Below are positions 1-13,400 of a stretch of DNA of 64,000 nt, in pieces. The DNA lies in NCBI GenBank assembly GCA_013396655.1, contig WBMV01006646.1:186001-250000 (forward strand), written 5' to 3'. The notes under the pieces are model-generated. The model searched no databases, was not told the DNA's origin, and saw only the letters and a program-made list of their open reading frames with translations. Within the stretch, counting starts at the first letter, position 1; the number at the start of each line of letters is the position of its first letter. Position numbers and translations under genes: made by a program. Source of the stretch: Campylorhamphus procurvoides. Taxonomy: Eukaryota; Chordata; Aves; Passeriformes; Dendrocolaptidae.

Positions 1-3000
1 TGTATCTTCTAAATTTCAGAGTAGCTATATTGTACAATGTGTGACATCCATTACAGACCTAACTCCAGGGCATTATCACCAGTTTGAATTGCTCTTCTTG
101 CTTTCTTCATGCAAAGAATAGTCCAGCACTACAGGGCAAAGGTAGCTGGAACAAAAACTCTCCAGCATAACCACGCTGTGTCCAGAAATTGTCTTTTGAG
201 CTACAAGATTTATTGTCAGTGCTGCTTTAATTCCTTGTGTGGCCTGTAAGTGGACAGGACAGTGGGCAAATCTATTTGTACTGCTTTTATAGCCCGTGGC
301 TCTTCTGTTTGTCTGGCTTGGAAAGTTTTTGGGGCAAGGAGTCTCTTTTGCTACACCAATGTCTACCACATACCCTACCTTTGCTTCCAACCTCTGATAG
401 TGTCTCTAAATGCTGTTATCACAGGAGTAATCACAAACACTCTAGAGTAAGTTAAGACTATCAATTCAATAAAAAAGGTGGTTTATTTCATAAATGCTCA
501 ACTGAATTCTTAAGCACCTTCTGTTCTGTGCACTGATCAAGGTAGGAGAAAATCAAAACATTTTGAAATAAATACATTATGAGCTGTGATTCTGTAATTA
601 ATGTATATGACCAAGACAAGGATGGTACATACATAATCTTAATTCTGACATTTCCCACTTTGGGGTGCTCAACATTTTAATATTGCAATTTTTTTGTGTG
701 TTTCAATTAATTTGAAAGTGAAGATATAGATAACTAATTTTGTTATGATGGCAACGGAATACCAATAAGGAAAACATATGTATGATCTAAAACAATGAAG
801 TAAAAGTGTGTACTTTTACACGCTATTGGATGGGTTAGATATTTTGGATGGGTTAAATATTTTGCCTGCTGGGGTGGTGTGCTGGGTTGTTTGATGGGTC
901 CCCTCTTTGTTTCTTCTTTCTTTTTTCCTTTTACTCTTCCCAGGTGGGGGAAGAGGACATGCCCAGAAGCCAAGAAACAGGATTACAAAGCGGACCCATT
1001 GTGACAGGAATTGGGAAAAAAGTACAATAATCCATATCCCTAAGAGCATGTCAAGATAGATCTTTATTTCTGTCTGTCTGTAGAGTAGCTTTAAGCATAC
1101 AGCTTTCTGCCCCAGAAAAAAGAATGGCATTGCACGTTTATGGACTATAATACTTCCTTTTTCAATACTTCAATACATAGTACATAATGGACTTATATTT
1201 ATATGAAACTATTTAGCAAGTACAGGATAATGGTGGAAATAAGGTTAAATTGCTTACCGTAAAAATTAGAGAAATTCATACTTTCTGGATTTCTTGGAAC
1301 AAATTTCATTTTACTGTTCAAATCACAGCAAATCTTAAAAGAAAAAAAATTATTTTTTTACGTGCCTTCTTTTTCTCTGCCACTTTTTGCATTTAGAAAA
1401 GAATTTAATGTAACTTGAAATGACAAAACATTGCTCAAATTACCACACTTTTAACTCGCTGTGTAAAGAGGTGAATAGTGTGCAAATAGGGTGTTACAGA
1501 TGTTATATACAAGGTGTCAGCAGTCGCCTCATCTTACTCTGAATGTAACAGACATAGATGAATTGCCATGAAGATCATAGTCAGAAAGGACACAGGAACA
1601 GAAAGCAAATGAGCATTTTTAATCAGGGTATGTGCCAGATAATTACCTTTCATATCTAAATGAGATCTATATGTCCACTGCTAAACTCTTGGCATGATAT
1701 TTTTTTCCCCTAGCACTTAAGGAAGCATTTCCACAATATTCTTCTCCACAATATGTAAAATAAATTATTTTCCCAACAACTTAAAATGCTAGGACCGTGG
1801 AAAGAAGTAGTTCTCCACACTGGATCTGTTCAGCAATCTATTTCTCTTCACTGAATTCAATATGACCTGTAAAATTCACTGCTACATTCTTTATAGATGG
1901 TGTTAGAAGGCAAGAATCCTTTCTTGTGTGGTGTGAATTCTTTAAGCTTTGGATAATGACTATTTACTTAATTATTTCGAGACACATATAGCTTAATTTT
2001 TTATCGAACATATTGTTTAATGCAAGTCTGTTCATTGAACTATGAGTACCCAGATCCAAAATGTAACTCTACCACCAGTTCCCATTTTTAATATAACCCA
2101 AGCCAAATTCTTATTTTTATTTTATTTTTGAGCAGAATTAAATAGTTCAGGCCTAGATTTAGCTTTTATAACTCATAAAACTTTATGATCCTTTAAAATC
2201 TGTCCACAAGTATTTCATTTTCTGACTTCCTGTGGGTATGAACTTCCCACATACTCTGAAAAGAGGTATTTTTTTATCTGTCCCAGACTAGTCTGCATGC
2301 ACGGTCTGCATCACTCAGCTTACATGCTGAAAATCTTCCCTAAGGGCAAGAGTAAATGTTTGGTTGTATATTTTTTCTTTATCTATTTTACTTCAATACT
2401 GCCCAATTCTCATCTGCAGGTGATTCCACTCTTGTCTCATGAGACTCACATAGGCATTTAGTTACTGATAAACCGCAGTAGCAGAAGGCTCATCTGAAGG
2501 TGGCAGCAAGAGCAACTTTTTCATTGTCAGAGATGCCGACAGGATAAAGGTGAAATTTGGAAATAAACTACTTCTGGTTTTAGTAGAGCCTTCTAATACA
2601 CCCATATTTTAAATTATATGTATGAATTAGATTAATGTAAAAGTGATATCTGGCTCCTAAATACTGAGAGGCAGGGTTTATTAGCTCAAGCAAAGGACTA
2701 TGCTAATGAAATTTTTAATGCTTCCAGGACCTCAGTAAGTATTTCTAGACAAACCTTCAGTGCTTTTTATAGATGTACAAGTCTGGGTCAATACTACTTC
2801 ATGCTTGTCTGTGACAGGCATGGCTGGATTGCATAGGTATGGTCTAAGGCTGTCTTTTCTGTTCTGTTCCTATGCCGTTTGATACAAAGGAAACCTTGTT
2901 TCTGAGTAGGCTTTCTGGGCCCCTTAGAAATAAAAATAATGAATATCGCCCTTTGATTCCTTTATAATTCTCATGCCAAAAGAAGCAATGTTATATTTCT

Positions 3001-6000
3001 GTCCCTAAATTTGTCAGTTCTTGTTGTGTACAAATCTTTATAGATTAAAATTAAAGGTGTTGGAAGTTTTCTTTCACATTTTTTAATATTGAAATTTTTC
3101 CATTTTACGAAAATGGAAATAGCAGTCTGAATTCTTTAACAATTACATTTGTAATCAGAAAAACTTAAATTCAAAATGTGATGGATTTTTGATTTTCTGT
3201 TACTATTCCTTCCCTTACTGGTGGGTATGCTGGGCTCCAGCCAAACCAAGTGAAGGGACTGACTCAGGGCAACCCTTTTGCTAGGGCTACACTGAAGCTG
3301 TGGTCTGGCTGAAGTTTTAAGGGAGATGACAAAAAAGAAACAGGTGCAGCCAAGAGGGATGACAGATTCCTGAGGCAAGCTGGAAGGAGCAGCCAGTGCA
3401 GACAGGGCAGTGAGGCAGCTTGGAAACACGGAGAGGGCAAAAGAAACTGTGGGTAGCCCAGAGCAAGGTGACAGGAGACACCTTTATGCTGAGAAGCTTT
3501 GAGCTACAATGGGAGGGAGAGTATGAGAATGTATGGAGATGGCTGTGGTGTGCAGAACCAAGCTGGTGCAGCAGCCTGCTGCAGGCTGGGGTTGGAACCG
3601 GGGCAGGGCTTGGAGAAAACACCGGAGACTGCAGAGAGGCCAAAATATGGCTCTGAGGTGGATCGTGGGCCCCAGCCAGAGGTGGGATGGAGCAGAGGAG
3701 GTTTGCACTCCAAGCAGGCAGAGCCTCCCACCTGGCAGACACAGGACAGAGCTCTGGGCCCCACACACTGTAGAGATCGAGAAGGGACCTGCCCTGGTTT
3801 TGATTCTGCAAAACACACAACAAATGGTATGTCGGGGAGTTAACACAGGAGAAGGGATGTGATGAGGAGTTGCATGCAATGGCTGTTCAGAGCAGCCAGA
3901 GGGGACATGGAGCAGTTGTGCAGTCTGAGGACAGGATCTTGCCTCACAGACATTGTTCATGTACTAATTGTTGGCCTTGACAGCTTGTCCTTTGTATGTT
4001 GAAACTCTTTATAGCAAAAAAAATGATTCAGTGCTGCCTGTGAGGAGCTACAGCAAGGTACTGATATTTCCAGGAGCTCGCAGTGCGTGCCTACCTGGCC
4101 CTACATGGTGCACGGTGATGCACCTGTGTTCGTAACCTGTGTGATGATGCCCATGCTCTGAGGAGGCTGGAAAGAAGAATCAGCTGTGTTCTGGAAGCAG
4201 CATTAGCTGTGCAAAGGCACAGTTGTGTCTGAAATGATGAATCTCCTTGAGGGGCAATCTGAAAGCTCTTAGTCTGAATATCGGGAATTGTTAATTCTAG
4301 CTTAATATTTCTATATTGTCAGGATCTTTACAGTATAAAAGCATCTGGGCAAATACCAGACAAACACCTCCAGATTCCCATAAGGCTATTGTCTCTTCAC
4401 CTGTGGAAAAGCATAGTGAAAATGGAGATCTTTTCACTTTCAGTGATCGCTGGTACTGTGTTGTTAAGTTATATCAGCTGTTCTCCTGTGTTGGAACCTG
4501 GCATGGAGGAATGGATGAGATCAGAGAACACTGTGTCTGCTGGTACACAGACAAGGTGGGAAAGTAGTTAAAAATAGCGCTGGCTGTATCTCCTGACCAG
4601 CTTACCAGGTTTATCTATACAGACTGAAGTGCTATAGGTTAGCCTTAAAATCAGCTGTGGAGTCAGCAGGTCATTCTGATGTTACAGGACTGTTACACAG
4701 ATAGCTAATGGGCCTGAGAAGGGGGGCATGCATCAGTCACCTGTTTATGTTAAGCAAGCAAGTTTTAACTGTGCATCTGCTGAAGAGTGCACAAGCCCCA
4801 ACCTGCCCCTCAGCAGCAGTAAGCTGCTTGTCAACATCCATAATCCAGTGATGAGAAGGGGTTTTCTCAGGGTCCTCTGGGGCACAGCTTGAAGCAGGGG
4901 CAAGGTGCTTACCTGCTCTTTGCAACCTGTGTGCTCTTTAGCACTGTCTTGACCACCTGGCTGATTTGTTGCATCTCAAAGCACTTGAAACATGAGGGAG
5001 CTCAAACAATTATTTAAAATTGAATGTGCAAAACTACATAAATCAAGCCACTAAATGTAAAACCAAACATCAATTTGACATGCACTTCAGCCATGCTGAA
5101 GGCAGTAGCAGCTGTAGTCACTACTGGGTTCTCATTTCTTCTTGACCCTGTTCATCACCCTGTGGAAAGATTCATGTTTCATTTTACTACCATACAAATC
5201 AAAATGCTAAGCCAATGGGAATGTGATTTTTAAAGCTGGCTGGAAGCTCCGTTGATTTTTTTTTTTCATTGAAACACAAAACCAACTTGTAGTCCAGTTT
5301 TGGGATAGAATCATTAGAGCTTCTCTGGAATTCTGATAGCATAGGTAGAATCTGAGGATGTGAAAAAAATGGATTGATTTTTGAGAATTTCTCTCTGTGA
5401 TGGTGTGAGAACTGGTCTTTTCCCCTTCCCCATTTTTTTCCTTTAATTATGGACAAAGTCCTGTATTCAGTGAAGTCAGAACATAACTAAGACTGGTGTT
5501 TAGATGACTGAAGGGCACACAACTACAATTACCTTGACACAAAGGTGAACAGCTTTCCTAATGTGATCACAGCAAGTGCTTCTTTAGCAGTTTCTGCCAC
5601 TTGATTAAGAGAAGTTGTCAGGGGCTTAGGAGACATGAACAAAACAGGGAGAGAATACAGGGGGTTCTGACGGGAGGAAGACATAACTATGACTCTAAGA
5701 TGACAGGAACCAGTGAGGAGTGGTAAAGTGATTACTTCCATGGGAAGTTTAAGAGGTTAATGACCTGCAGCTATGGTTGAACAAAGTTTGCAGGGACCCA
5801 GATCTCGGATGTGATCCAATTGCAGACCAGTTCTAAAGAAAAAGCCTATAAATCAGTTCAAGAATCCTGGTGAATCGTGCTTTGTGCTCATGGTTTGTTA
5901 TGTGACCAGCAGTTCTTGATGGAATTATAACTGCCCTGTTCACGCTCACCTGCTGTTTGCTCTGTATTAAGTTAACAATAGTAAATAAACCATGTATTAG

Positions 6001-7297
6001 ATTTCAAGTTGACCTCTTCATGCCAAATGAATTCGTCTTGCCCACAGGCTGTCCTAATTTAAAACATATGTATTGATTTAAATCCTGCTGCTTCCATATA
6101 TTAAGGTACTGTTTAGATTTTTGCCTCATCAATATTCTTCACCATTTTGAATGGATGTCTGGTGTGCTGTGGGTTTGGTTCAAAAGTGTTCACTGATAGA
6201 TTTGTGTGTGTATGTGCGCACGTGTGTGTGAAGGGTGGTTAAGGAGTAGAAGTGAGGTGGACTATAGTGGTGTTGTACAGCACTTAAACCTGTCACCTGC
6301 AGCCAACAGAAGACACTCTGTCTCTTCTTTTACAGGCAAAACCTTCATTATTGCCAAAGGAAGTTTAACTGCAGGAAAGACAGTGTCCTTGTTGAATGAA
6401 AATACAACTGGTCAGAAGAAATATTGTATGGTAGTATATTTCTCATAATGCAATATATATCTTATAGAACACGAATTGAATTTTTCTGGTTTTCCCAGCC
6501 TTCTAAGGGATGAAAGAATTTTGTATGTAAAATGGAGTTTCTCCTAAGAAGAAATTAAAAAAAAGTAAATCAGAACCTTGTGTCAGACTCCAAACAACAT
6601 CTTTAGACCTCTAAAAAAGTAGCCTGGGCTTTTCAAAAGTGCTGAGCTCTGCCAACCCCCACTGCTCTTAGGATACAGCTTCTAAGGCTGAACGTCATTT
6701 GACTGCATGTTCTTGCAAAGAAATACTAAGAATATGCAGTAGGTCAAAGTGGTTCCTTATCTTTGTGCGGAGATAAGGGCTGCTGTTCCTCCTAGGAAAC
6801 AGTGTCTTAAAAGCGGAAGGCTGCACTTCTTATCATTCAAGTATGTGCCATAAAGGGGTAAAAATAGGGACATTGAGGATAAGAAAGCTGAAACTAAGGC
6901 ACCTGCTACCCACAGAAGGAAACTTGGGAATGAAGTAAGACTGAGAGTCTCTTCTGTTTTGAACACTGCAAATCTTCACTTACAGGAGCAAAAAATTTGC
7001 TTGTAAAATCCTCTGAGATTATTGATATGAGAAAAGGCTTTCTGGATTCAGACTCCTGAATTTATCATGCAGACTACATTCCATTTACAGAGTTTTACAG
7101 ATGCTGAAAATGTCACAGTTGGCTGAGACAATTCAGTATCAATAGCTGTTAAACATTTGCAGAATATCCTAAATCTCCATTGAAAATTCTTTCATTTGAG
7201 GCCTAAACAGAATTGATTAAATATAAAGGTTGAAATAAGGTATTCAAATTGTATCAGTGTTGGCAAATAATGCATAGTTCATTTGATCCCACAGTAT
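1..7297. other. Downstream flank of GDF2, no gene recognised
   Basis: This stretch is mostly AT-rich with no exon-like pattern. RBP3, the next gene in other vertebrates, has a very large first exon that would be obvious; it is not here. A more GC- and purine-rich block at about 3200-3960 is open in several frames on both strands at once, which is not a coding pattern. A short TG repeat occurs at 6203-6230. Confidence 0.55.
6203..6230. repeat. Short TG-rich microsatellite
   Basis: This is an interrupted run of GT dinucleotides with an internal GCGCAC. It is a simple repeat in non-coding DNA. Confidence 0.8.
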
Positions 7298-7303
7298 TTT
7301 AAT
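7298..7303 (-). terminator. Candidate GDF2 polyadenylation signal (ATTAAA)
   Basis: This is an ATTAAA hexamer on the minus strand, about 220 bases past the GDF2 stop codon, followed by a short TGTGGG stretch. It is the nearest plausible signal, but such hexamers are common by chance in AT-rich DNA and the real cleavage site may lie further down. Confidence 0.3.
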
Positions 7304-7522
7304 CCAATATTTACTTTACCATGATATATAATGCTGGCTATTTACAATGAGTGCCATTCTTTAAATGAGTTTTCCTTTAAGACAAGCAGCAAAAACAACA
7401 ACCAGCCCCAGACCCTGCTCCAAACCCAGTTTTCAAGGGTTTTCCTTTGCATCACTATTGTACAGATTTACACAGAGCAGAAAAAGAGGGTATCTTGATT
7501 CTTAGAGATTCAGCCTTGTATG

Positions 7523-8463
7523 CTACCTGCAGCCACATTCTGCCACTTTCATGCCTTCATAGTTATATATCAAAGTAGGCACACCAGCATCATCCTTATA
7601 AAGAATGGAGATTGAATCCAGTTTGGTTGGAACACAACAGGCCTTGGAGGCTTTCTTTGGGTTTTGGAGATGCACCAGAGTTTGGACAATAGCATGTTTT
7701 GTTGGAGTAACATTATCTGTCAGAGGGAAGAAGCAACCTCCTTTACACTCAAAAGCCTCATAATCTTTTGGTGCAATGATCCAGGAATCCCAGCCAATCT
7801 CTTCAAAGTTCACATGGAGGGAAGTTCTCCGGCAGTGGTTGACCCCGATGCTTCTCTTGCTTCTGGAGGAATGCTGGTGGAGCCCAGCAATGGCCTTTTC
7901 ATCTCCCTGTTCTTCCTCTTCAGATGAAGTATTGTTCTTTCCTAACTTCTTCAGCACACTCTCTTGTTCATGAACGATCATCTCCCGGAGCTCCACTTTG
8001 GTCTCTTTTGTCCCATTGCTGCGGTCATTGGAGAACACTATTAATAGGGGCAGATTTTTAGCGTCAGGGGCAACACTCATACCCAGCTTCCCACAGGTGA
8101 AGCCACCCAGAGCTTTCCTCTCTATAACAACCTCTAGCTTGTTTTTAGTCTTCAGTTTGTCTGCTCTGACCCATCTTTTCACAGCGCTAGACACTTCAAA
8201 CATCTCCCAACCACACTTCTGGATATTGTGGGAGACAACAAGAGATTTGGTACTTTCTGGGTTTTCCCAGTGTCCATCATCTAGGACATCATAAATGACC
8301 ATGGTGCCTTCCAGCCTAGAGAGAGACTCAACTTCTCTGTGACAGGAGATATAAATTCTCAGTTCAGCTCTGGTGATTTCCTCATATTGGGGAATAGAGA
8401 TGTTGAAAAACAGAATGTGTTTCTGAAGTCGATTTTCTTCTGGTGAAGAGAAAGAAACAACAT
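7523..8463 (-). CDS. GDF2: GDF2 (BMP9 / dorsalin-1) exon 2: propeptide, furin site and mature ligand
   Basis: This is the last coding exon, starting after a TTTCCTGTTGCAG acceptor and ending with TAG at 7525-7523. Joined to exon 1 it gives 428 residues, next to 429 in human GDF2. Residues 117-319 complete the propeptide, which has conserved blocks ([38 protein letters not shown]), NIS, NGT and NTS glycosylation motifs, and an acidic Ser/Glu run ([10 protein letters not shown]). The furin site RSKR ends at residue 319. The 109-residue mature ligand carries all seven knot cysteines (326, 355, 359, 391, 392, 425, 427); in the family, the first Cys of CCVP makes the dimer bond. Signature motifs are [21 protein letters not shown] and the C-terminus [11 protein letters not shown], which separates GDF2 from BMP10. 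There is no frameshift or stop. In the family the prodomain stays associated with the circulating ligand. Confidence 0.97.
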
Positions 8464-10081
8464 CTGCAACAGGAAATTAAAACGTGGTTACAGTGCTTCT
8501 GACTGTCCAAGTAACTTGATTTTAAAAGACTCAGGATGCATTTTGGGGGTAAAATAAGAGCATGGTGACATAACATAAAAAACTCAAAAACCAAAACACA
8601 CAAAAACCATGTCTTCTGGCCAAGTTGCAAGGACAGAGAGTGAAAAGGGAAATGGAGGTTCCTGCTGTTGGTAGTATTTCATTAAGATTACATAGCCAGG
8701 TGAGTGTGTGCAGGGGAGCAAAAAGAGGCTGCCTAGAACAAACTGTGGATGTTGCTGGTCAGTTTCAAGTACATAAATAAGGCATGTGCAGAGTTTTCAG
8801 ATTTATCAAATTGCTAAAGATATTTTTACACAAAGAATTCCTCAAAAATCCTATGAATTTCCTACTCTTATTATCTTGAAGTTGGATGAACTGCTCTCAT
8901 ATACATATTTAAGTCTCTTTATGAACTATCTGTGCTGAGGCTTTTGTTGTTGTCTTCAGATAACTTTGAAAGCAGCTTGTATTATTGGGATTTTGGGGAA
9001 AACTGAAAAATTTTAGGAAAGCCTGAACTGAAGCTTCAGGGTCTATCTAAACAGGGACTTGGTGATAAACATCCTTTCATGCCCACGTCCCAAACCCAGG
9101 CTGGACTCACTAAACTTATTTGGGTTTGTTCATGTGCAAATCTATGTTCAGTACCAGCAACTTTGCCTTAGGAGGGACACATATTTGTCTGGAAGATCAG
9201 ATTATTATATTTAAAGGTCATCACTGTTGTCTTTTTAATGCTTAGTTTAAACTAACTGCTTAATCATGATTGGGTTTTAGGGCAATTTTGTTTGGCTATT
9301 GCTGCCAATTCTTCAAACCTTTACCCACTATAGCAGTCAGAGAGGGGAGCAAGACATGGAAACTATAATCTAAGTCATATTGTTAAGGTTTCTTTCCATT
9401 TCAGGATTAGGTGCACTAATTTTGGAATTTGGAGTTCTCCGTAGTGCTGTTACCTGTGCATGTTTTTTTATATTTTTTTAATAAAACAGAAGCTTCAATT
9501 CTTCATTTCATTTTTATCACAAGAATTGCATTTACTTCTAAGTTTTTAGTGCTTATTTTGATGGAGCTTTTAAAAGTCTATTTACTGTTACATATACAGG
9601 GATCTTTTTAAGGTGAGACAAGCATAACCACCCACATTCATACAAATCTTTCTGTCTAATCCAGAATTTTGGAGGAGCACTGCTATTCCTTGCTTGGATC
9701 CAGAGACATATTTCTCAATTGGTTGCTGTAGTTTTTAAATATGCACAGAGCCCACCTGAAAGAAGAGCTCTCTAGCATTGATGTCTCAATTATAGGTGAT
9801 CAAAAGTTTGCATTCTAACATAAAAACTCAGTTGCAAATCTCTAGGGTTGAGAAACATGATTCATGTAAACCCTGTTATACAGTGCATCATGTCAGCTGA
9901 AGTGTTTGAGAATATTTTACAGTGAAAATACCAAAGAAGAAAACTACGGGTAATTACATTTTTTAAAAATTGAAAGAAACTACAGAGCAAGAATACAATT
10001 TAAAATTTTATTGTTTCATTTCTAAAGAATCTGATTATCTACTGTTCATGTACTTCTTTAAAAATTTAGGACTTCTCCTAC
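8464..10081 (-). other. GDF2: GDF2 intron 1
   Basis: This is the single intron, 1,618 bp and phase 1, with donor GTAGGA and acceptor TTTCCTGTTGCAG on the minus strand. It interrupts the propeptide just after NIVRSFSTE, the position seen in other vertebrate GDF2 genes. The content is AT-rich and I see no exon, RNA gene or clear mobile element in it. Confidence 0.9.
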
Positions 10082-10427
10082 CTTCTGTACTGAAGCTCCT
10101 TACAATATTGGATGCAGGGATGGAGGACTTGTCTGCAGCATATCTGTTGTATAAATCAATCATGAACTGTGGTGGTTCTTCTTTGGTCTTCACTTGTGAG
10201 GGGACTCTTGACAAATTCAAACTCCTTTGTAAATCCGTCTTCATATTCTCCAGGAAAGATTTAAAGTCATAATGGGTCTCATCTTCTACTTCCCCAGGAT
10301 CGTGAAAGTGTGCATCAGACTTTCCCATAGCTGATAACTTGTCCCAGTCTTCCAAAGGCTTGCCTCTTGTCAAACAAGCAATGATGTTGAAAACAGACAG
10401 GACAGCTAATACTCCAAAATAATGCAT
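10082..10427 (-). CDS. GDF2: GDF2 (BMP9 / dorsalin-1) exon 1: signal peptide and start of propeptide
   Basis: This is the first coding exon of a secreted BMP-family ligand. The ATG at 10427-10425 begins MHYFGVLAVLSVFNIIAC, a hydrophobic signal peptide of about 22 residues. The open frame runs 11 codons further upstream but without an ATG, and this start matches the family, so I chose it. The rest is the first part of the latent propeptide, with an N-glycosylation motif (NLS) and the family-typical stretch QFMIDLYNRYAADK followed by SNIVRSFST. The exon ends in phase 1 (GAA G) before a GT donor at 10081-10080. The spare G joins the AT at the start of exon 2 to make Asp, giving STED, as in other GDF2 proteins. 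From memory, chick dorsalin-1 begins almost identically. In known biology GDF2 signals through ALK1/BMPR2/endoglin, and chick dorsalin-1 acts in dorsal neural tube. Confidence 0.95.
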
Positions 10428-10480
10428 TTCTTCTGTATTTACTTTCTGGTGGAGAGACAAGAGGACAAGGGTATTTTAGC
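10428..10480 (-). promoter_or_regulatory. GDF2 5' leader with acceptor-like site and TATA-like box
   Basis: Directly upstream of the GDF2 ATG the minus strand reads a pyrimidine-rich stretch ending in CTCTCCACCAG (AG at 10447-10446), 18 bases before the start codon. This looks like a strong splice acceptor. A TAAAATA box lies slightly further up (about 10473-10479). Either transcription starts here from a weak TATA box and leaves a very short leader, or an untranslated upstream exon is spliced in. The sequence alone does not decide between them. Confidence 0.3.
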
Positions 10481-13400
10481 TGATTAACAGTCTTGTTTCA
10501 TTACAGACAGAGGAAAGAAGATGTAAGGCAAACAACAGGAATGTCCTTTGCAAATCACTTTCTTGTGCTCTTTTTGCAGTCTGCTTCCAACCCCAGCCTC
10601 TTGTCAGTTGTCAAGCAGATTGGTCGTACACTTGCCCTTATCAGAGTCATTGATGCCATGCTTCAGCTTCTGTTATCTAGCAAAGCTCTTAGTTAATGAA
10701 GATTCTGTAAACATCTGACAAACACATGTGGCTGGTGGGAAGGACATTGTATATTGTAAAGAATCCACATTTCACTTTAGGGTCATCTTTGCTTAATTAC
10801 ATTCTTCTATCATTTCCTTGCCAACGCAGAGAGAAGCTTTCTTAGGGGCGTAGAAGATTACACTGTTTTTATCAAGACTAGAAAATAGAGATCTAGAACA
10901 AAATCACTCCATTAGCAATTAGCAAATAACATTTCACAAATCTTATTTACAGTCCCTTCACATGCAATCAGAAAATCCCCAATCATTTGATGCAGATCTG
11001 TGATCCTACAAGACGTGATTTCATGACAATACAAACAACCTTAAAACTTCTTTCCGTTTATCAGCCAAGAGCTATTGTTTGTACACAGTGAAATATCTGT
11101 TTTGTGTCAAGTTTGCTTTGTGTTGTTTGCAGGCTTGTCCATTTTCAGTTTGATTCCTTTGGTGTATGGGAATTTAGCCTTGTTTTTATAGTATCTTATG
11201 TAATAAATTTCATAGATTCATCATGATCAATCCAGTCCAAGCACAACCAGTCATTTTTTCACTGACCTCAAAATGAAGACAGAACTAGACCTTCTAAGGC
11301 CACATGGAAAGTAAAAACTCTTTTTGAAGATACAGATTATCTATGAAGATACTGTATGCGTGAGAAGAAGGGGCCAAGGCAAATTAATTTCTCATGATAT
11401 GGAATAAAACCCCAGGTTTATTTATAGACAAAAATATCACTTTCCATTTATCTTAATCTAATGATACATAATTGCTTTGTCTGTACTATTAATGCATATT
11501 TTTTTCTAAGCACATCTCAATTCATACTGTACACATGCCATAACCTCTGAATAGTATTATGAGCTTTTACATTAAAAAAAAATCTCATGGCAAAGATATG
11601 GTGAAGATTTTGCCCTTTCTGACCATTCTTCTCCAGTTTTTTAGCAGTGCATACACAGTATTTAAATTGATCCCAGACTTCTGAAGTGCTCACTTATATG
11701 TCTGTTCAAGTGATAAATGCATCAAAGATTCAGTTTAACTATGTTCCTATGACATAAAGTCAAAAAGGATTATTTGGCATCAATCCTGGTCTCCTGCATA
11801 GCAAGACTTTACGTTTTACTCAAGGCCTTTGTGTGTCTACCTGCATGCAGAGTCCAATTACTTGTGTTTGGCTAAACATAACTGTTTAAGTGTCTTCAGA
11901 CAAAGAGTCAAAGCTTTCTTCAGTTTGTAGCACTTACTTTAAAAGATTATCACCTACAGTGAAAAAACCCATGGTGCTTCATTTATTACTTCATTGTGCT
12001 GGACTTTACTTTCTGGACAGGAATTTTTGTAACTTTCTAGCTAATTTAAGGAGTCCCATAGTGCTGACATTTTCTCCCTGTCAAAGTGCTTGCACAGTGT
12101 AATCAAGTTACTTCTAAGTTTCCTTTCTGATAAAATAAACAGATTGTTCTTTTTAGTCACATTAGACATTTTCTGTAACTGTTTTCATTTCTTTTTTGTG
12201 TTTCTTTAGGAATTTGAATGTCATTTTGAAAAGGTAAACCCTAGGGCTTTACATAGTTTTCTAGGGTCAGTCCATCAGTGCCACATGCAGAAATAAAATC
12301 TTTCCTACTCAATTATATATATTTTCAATGCTTTGATTAGCTCTCGTTACATATCATCATCCTGGATGCTCATACTGCACTGTAAATCCATGATAACCAC
12401 AAATTGTTTTTAAGAGTTGTAGCTTTCAAGGGTGCAGCTTTTTACTCTGTATAAGCAGCCTCCATTCCTTCTGCCAACCTACCTGAAATTCTGCATCTTT
12501 CTACCTTAAAATTAATTTTAATTACATAAAATGCAGCTAAATCAAGCAATCTATAACACCTCTCTTCCTCTGCAAATTCGGGGGGGGTTGCTGTATACAG
12601 ACTTCTAGTTCACACATAAAGATGTCACATAGTGTCAGTCCAAGTGTCAGCTTTGCAGAAACTTTACAATGAACAATTTAATTCAGCGGCAATTCCTTTT
12701 GAAACCTGTTATTTGAGATTTGGCAGTAAAAAAGTTGTTCATTCATGTGATAAACAAATACATTAATATTGTCCAGTGGTTTAATTATGTAGCCTGGTGC
12801 AAGTGAATTGAAATACTTCACAAAAACCTAGGTACATTCTAGCTGTTGCTTGGCAATTAAACTGTAGTCTCAAAGAATGAAACTGGATTGTAGGAAAAAG
12901 AGTCCTTAACACTTTGCTGGCTAGTATCAGCTGTTGTCATGTTTTATCTGTGTTTAAGCATCTCATATTAATATATCCTCAGTTCTTTCAGGATTAATTA
13001 GTGGAATTATCTTGACCTGTGTTTGTCAATAGTAACTTTTTCTAGAAACTTAAACATTGAGCAGAATTGTTTCTAGAATGTTCACAGAAACAAAAAGATC
13101 TGTTGGAACCAAGAGAGTAAGGGTATCAGTGCCCTTTTGCAGCAGCTGATTGCATCTGTGCCATTTCAAAATGGAGTTTCTCTTTCTAGAGGAAGATTAG
13201 ACATCTAAATACCACAGTCCAGAAAGGAGTAGCTTAAACCACTAAACAGATAGTGGTTGAAAGTCTTGTTTGCTTTAGAGAATTGACCAGTACAGCTAAA
13301 CTCCAAATGAAATAAGCTTTACCAATGAGATGTGTTGCTTGTGTAGTAAGGATATGCCTTGAGAGCAATGACACAGGTATAATTTTGTTTTGCCCATCCT

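Noticed and set aside
3317..3960. Overlapping open frames of 158-168 codons on the minus strand
   Set aside because: Other frames on both strands are open over the same bases, there is no recognisable domain, and the residue mix (Ser, Pro, Cys, His) is typical of non-coding GC-rich DNA.
1..7297. RBP3, expected next to GDF2
   Set aside because: Its large, well-conserved first exon would give a frame of many hundred codons; nothing like it is present, so it lies outside the window.
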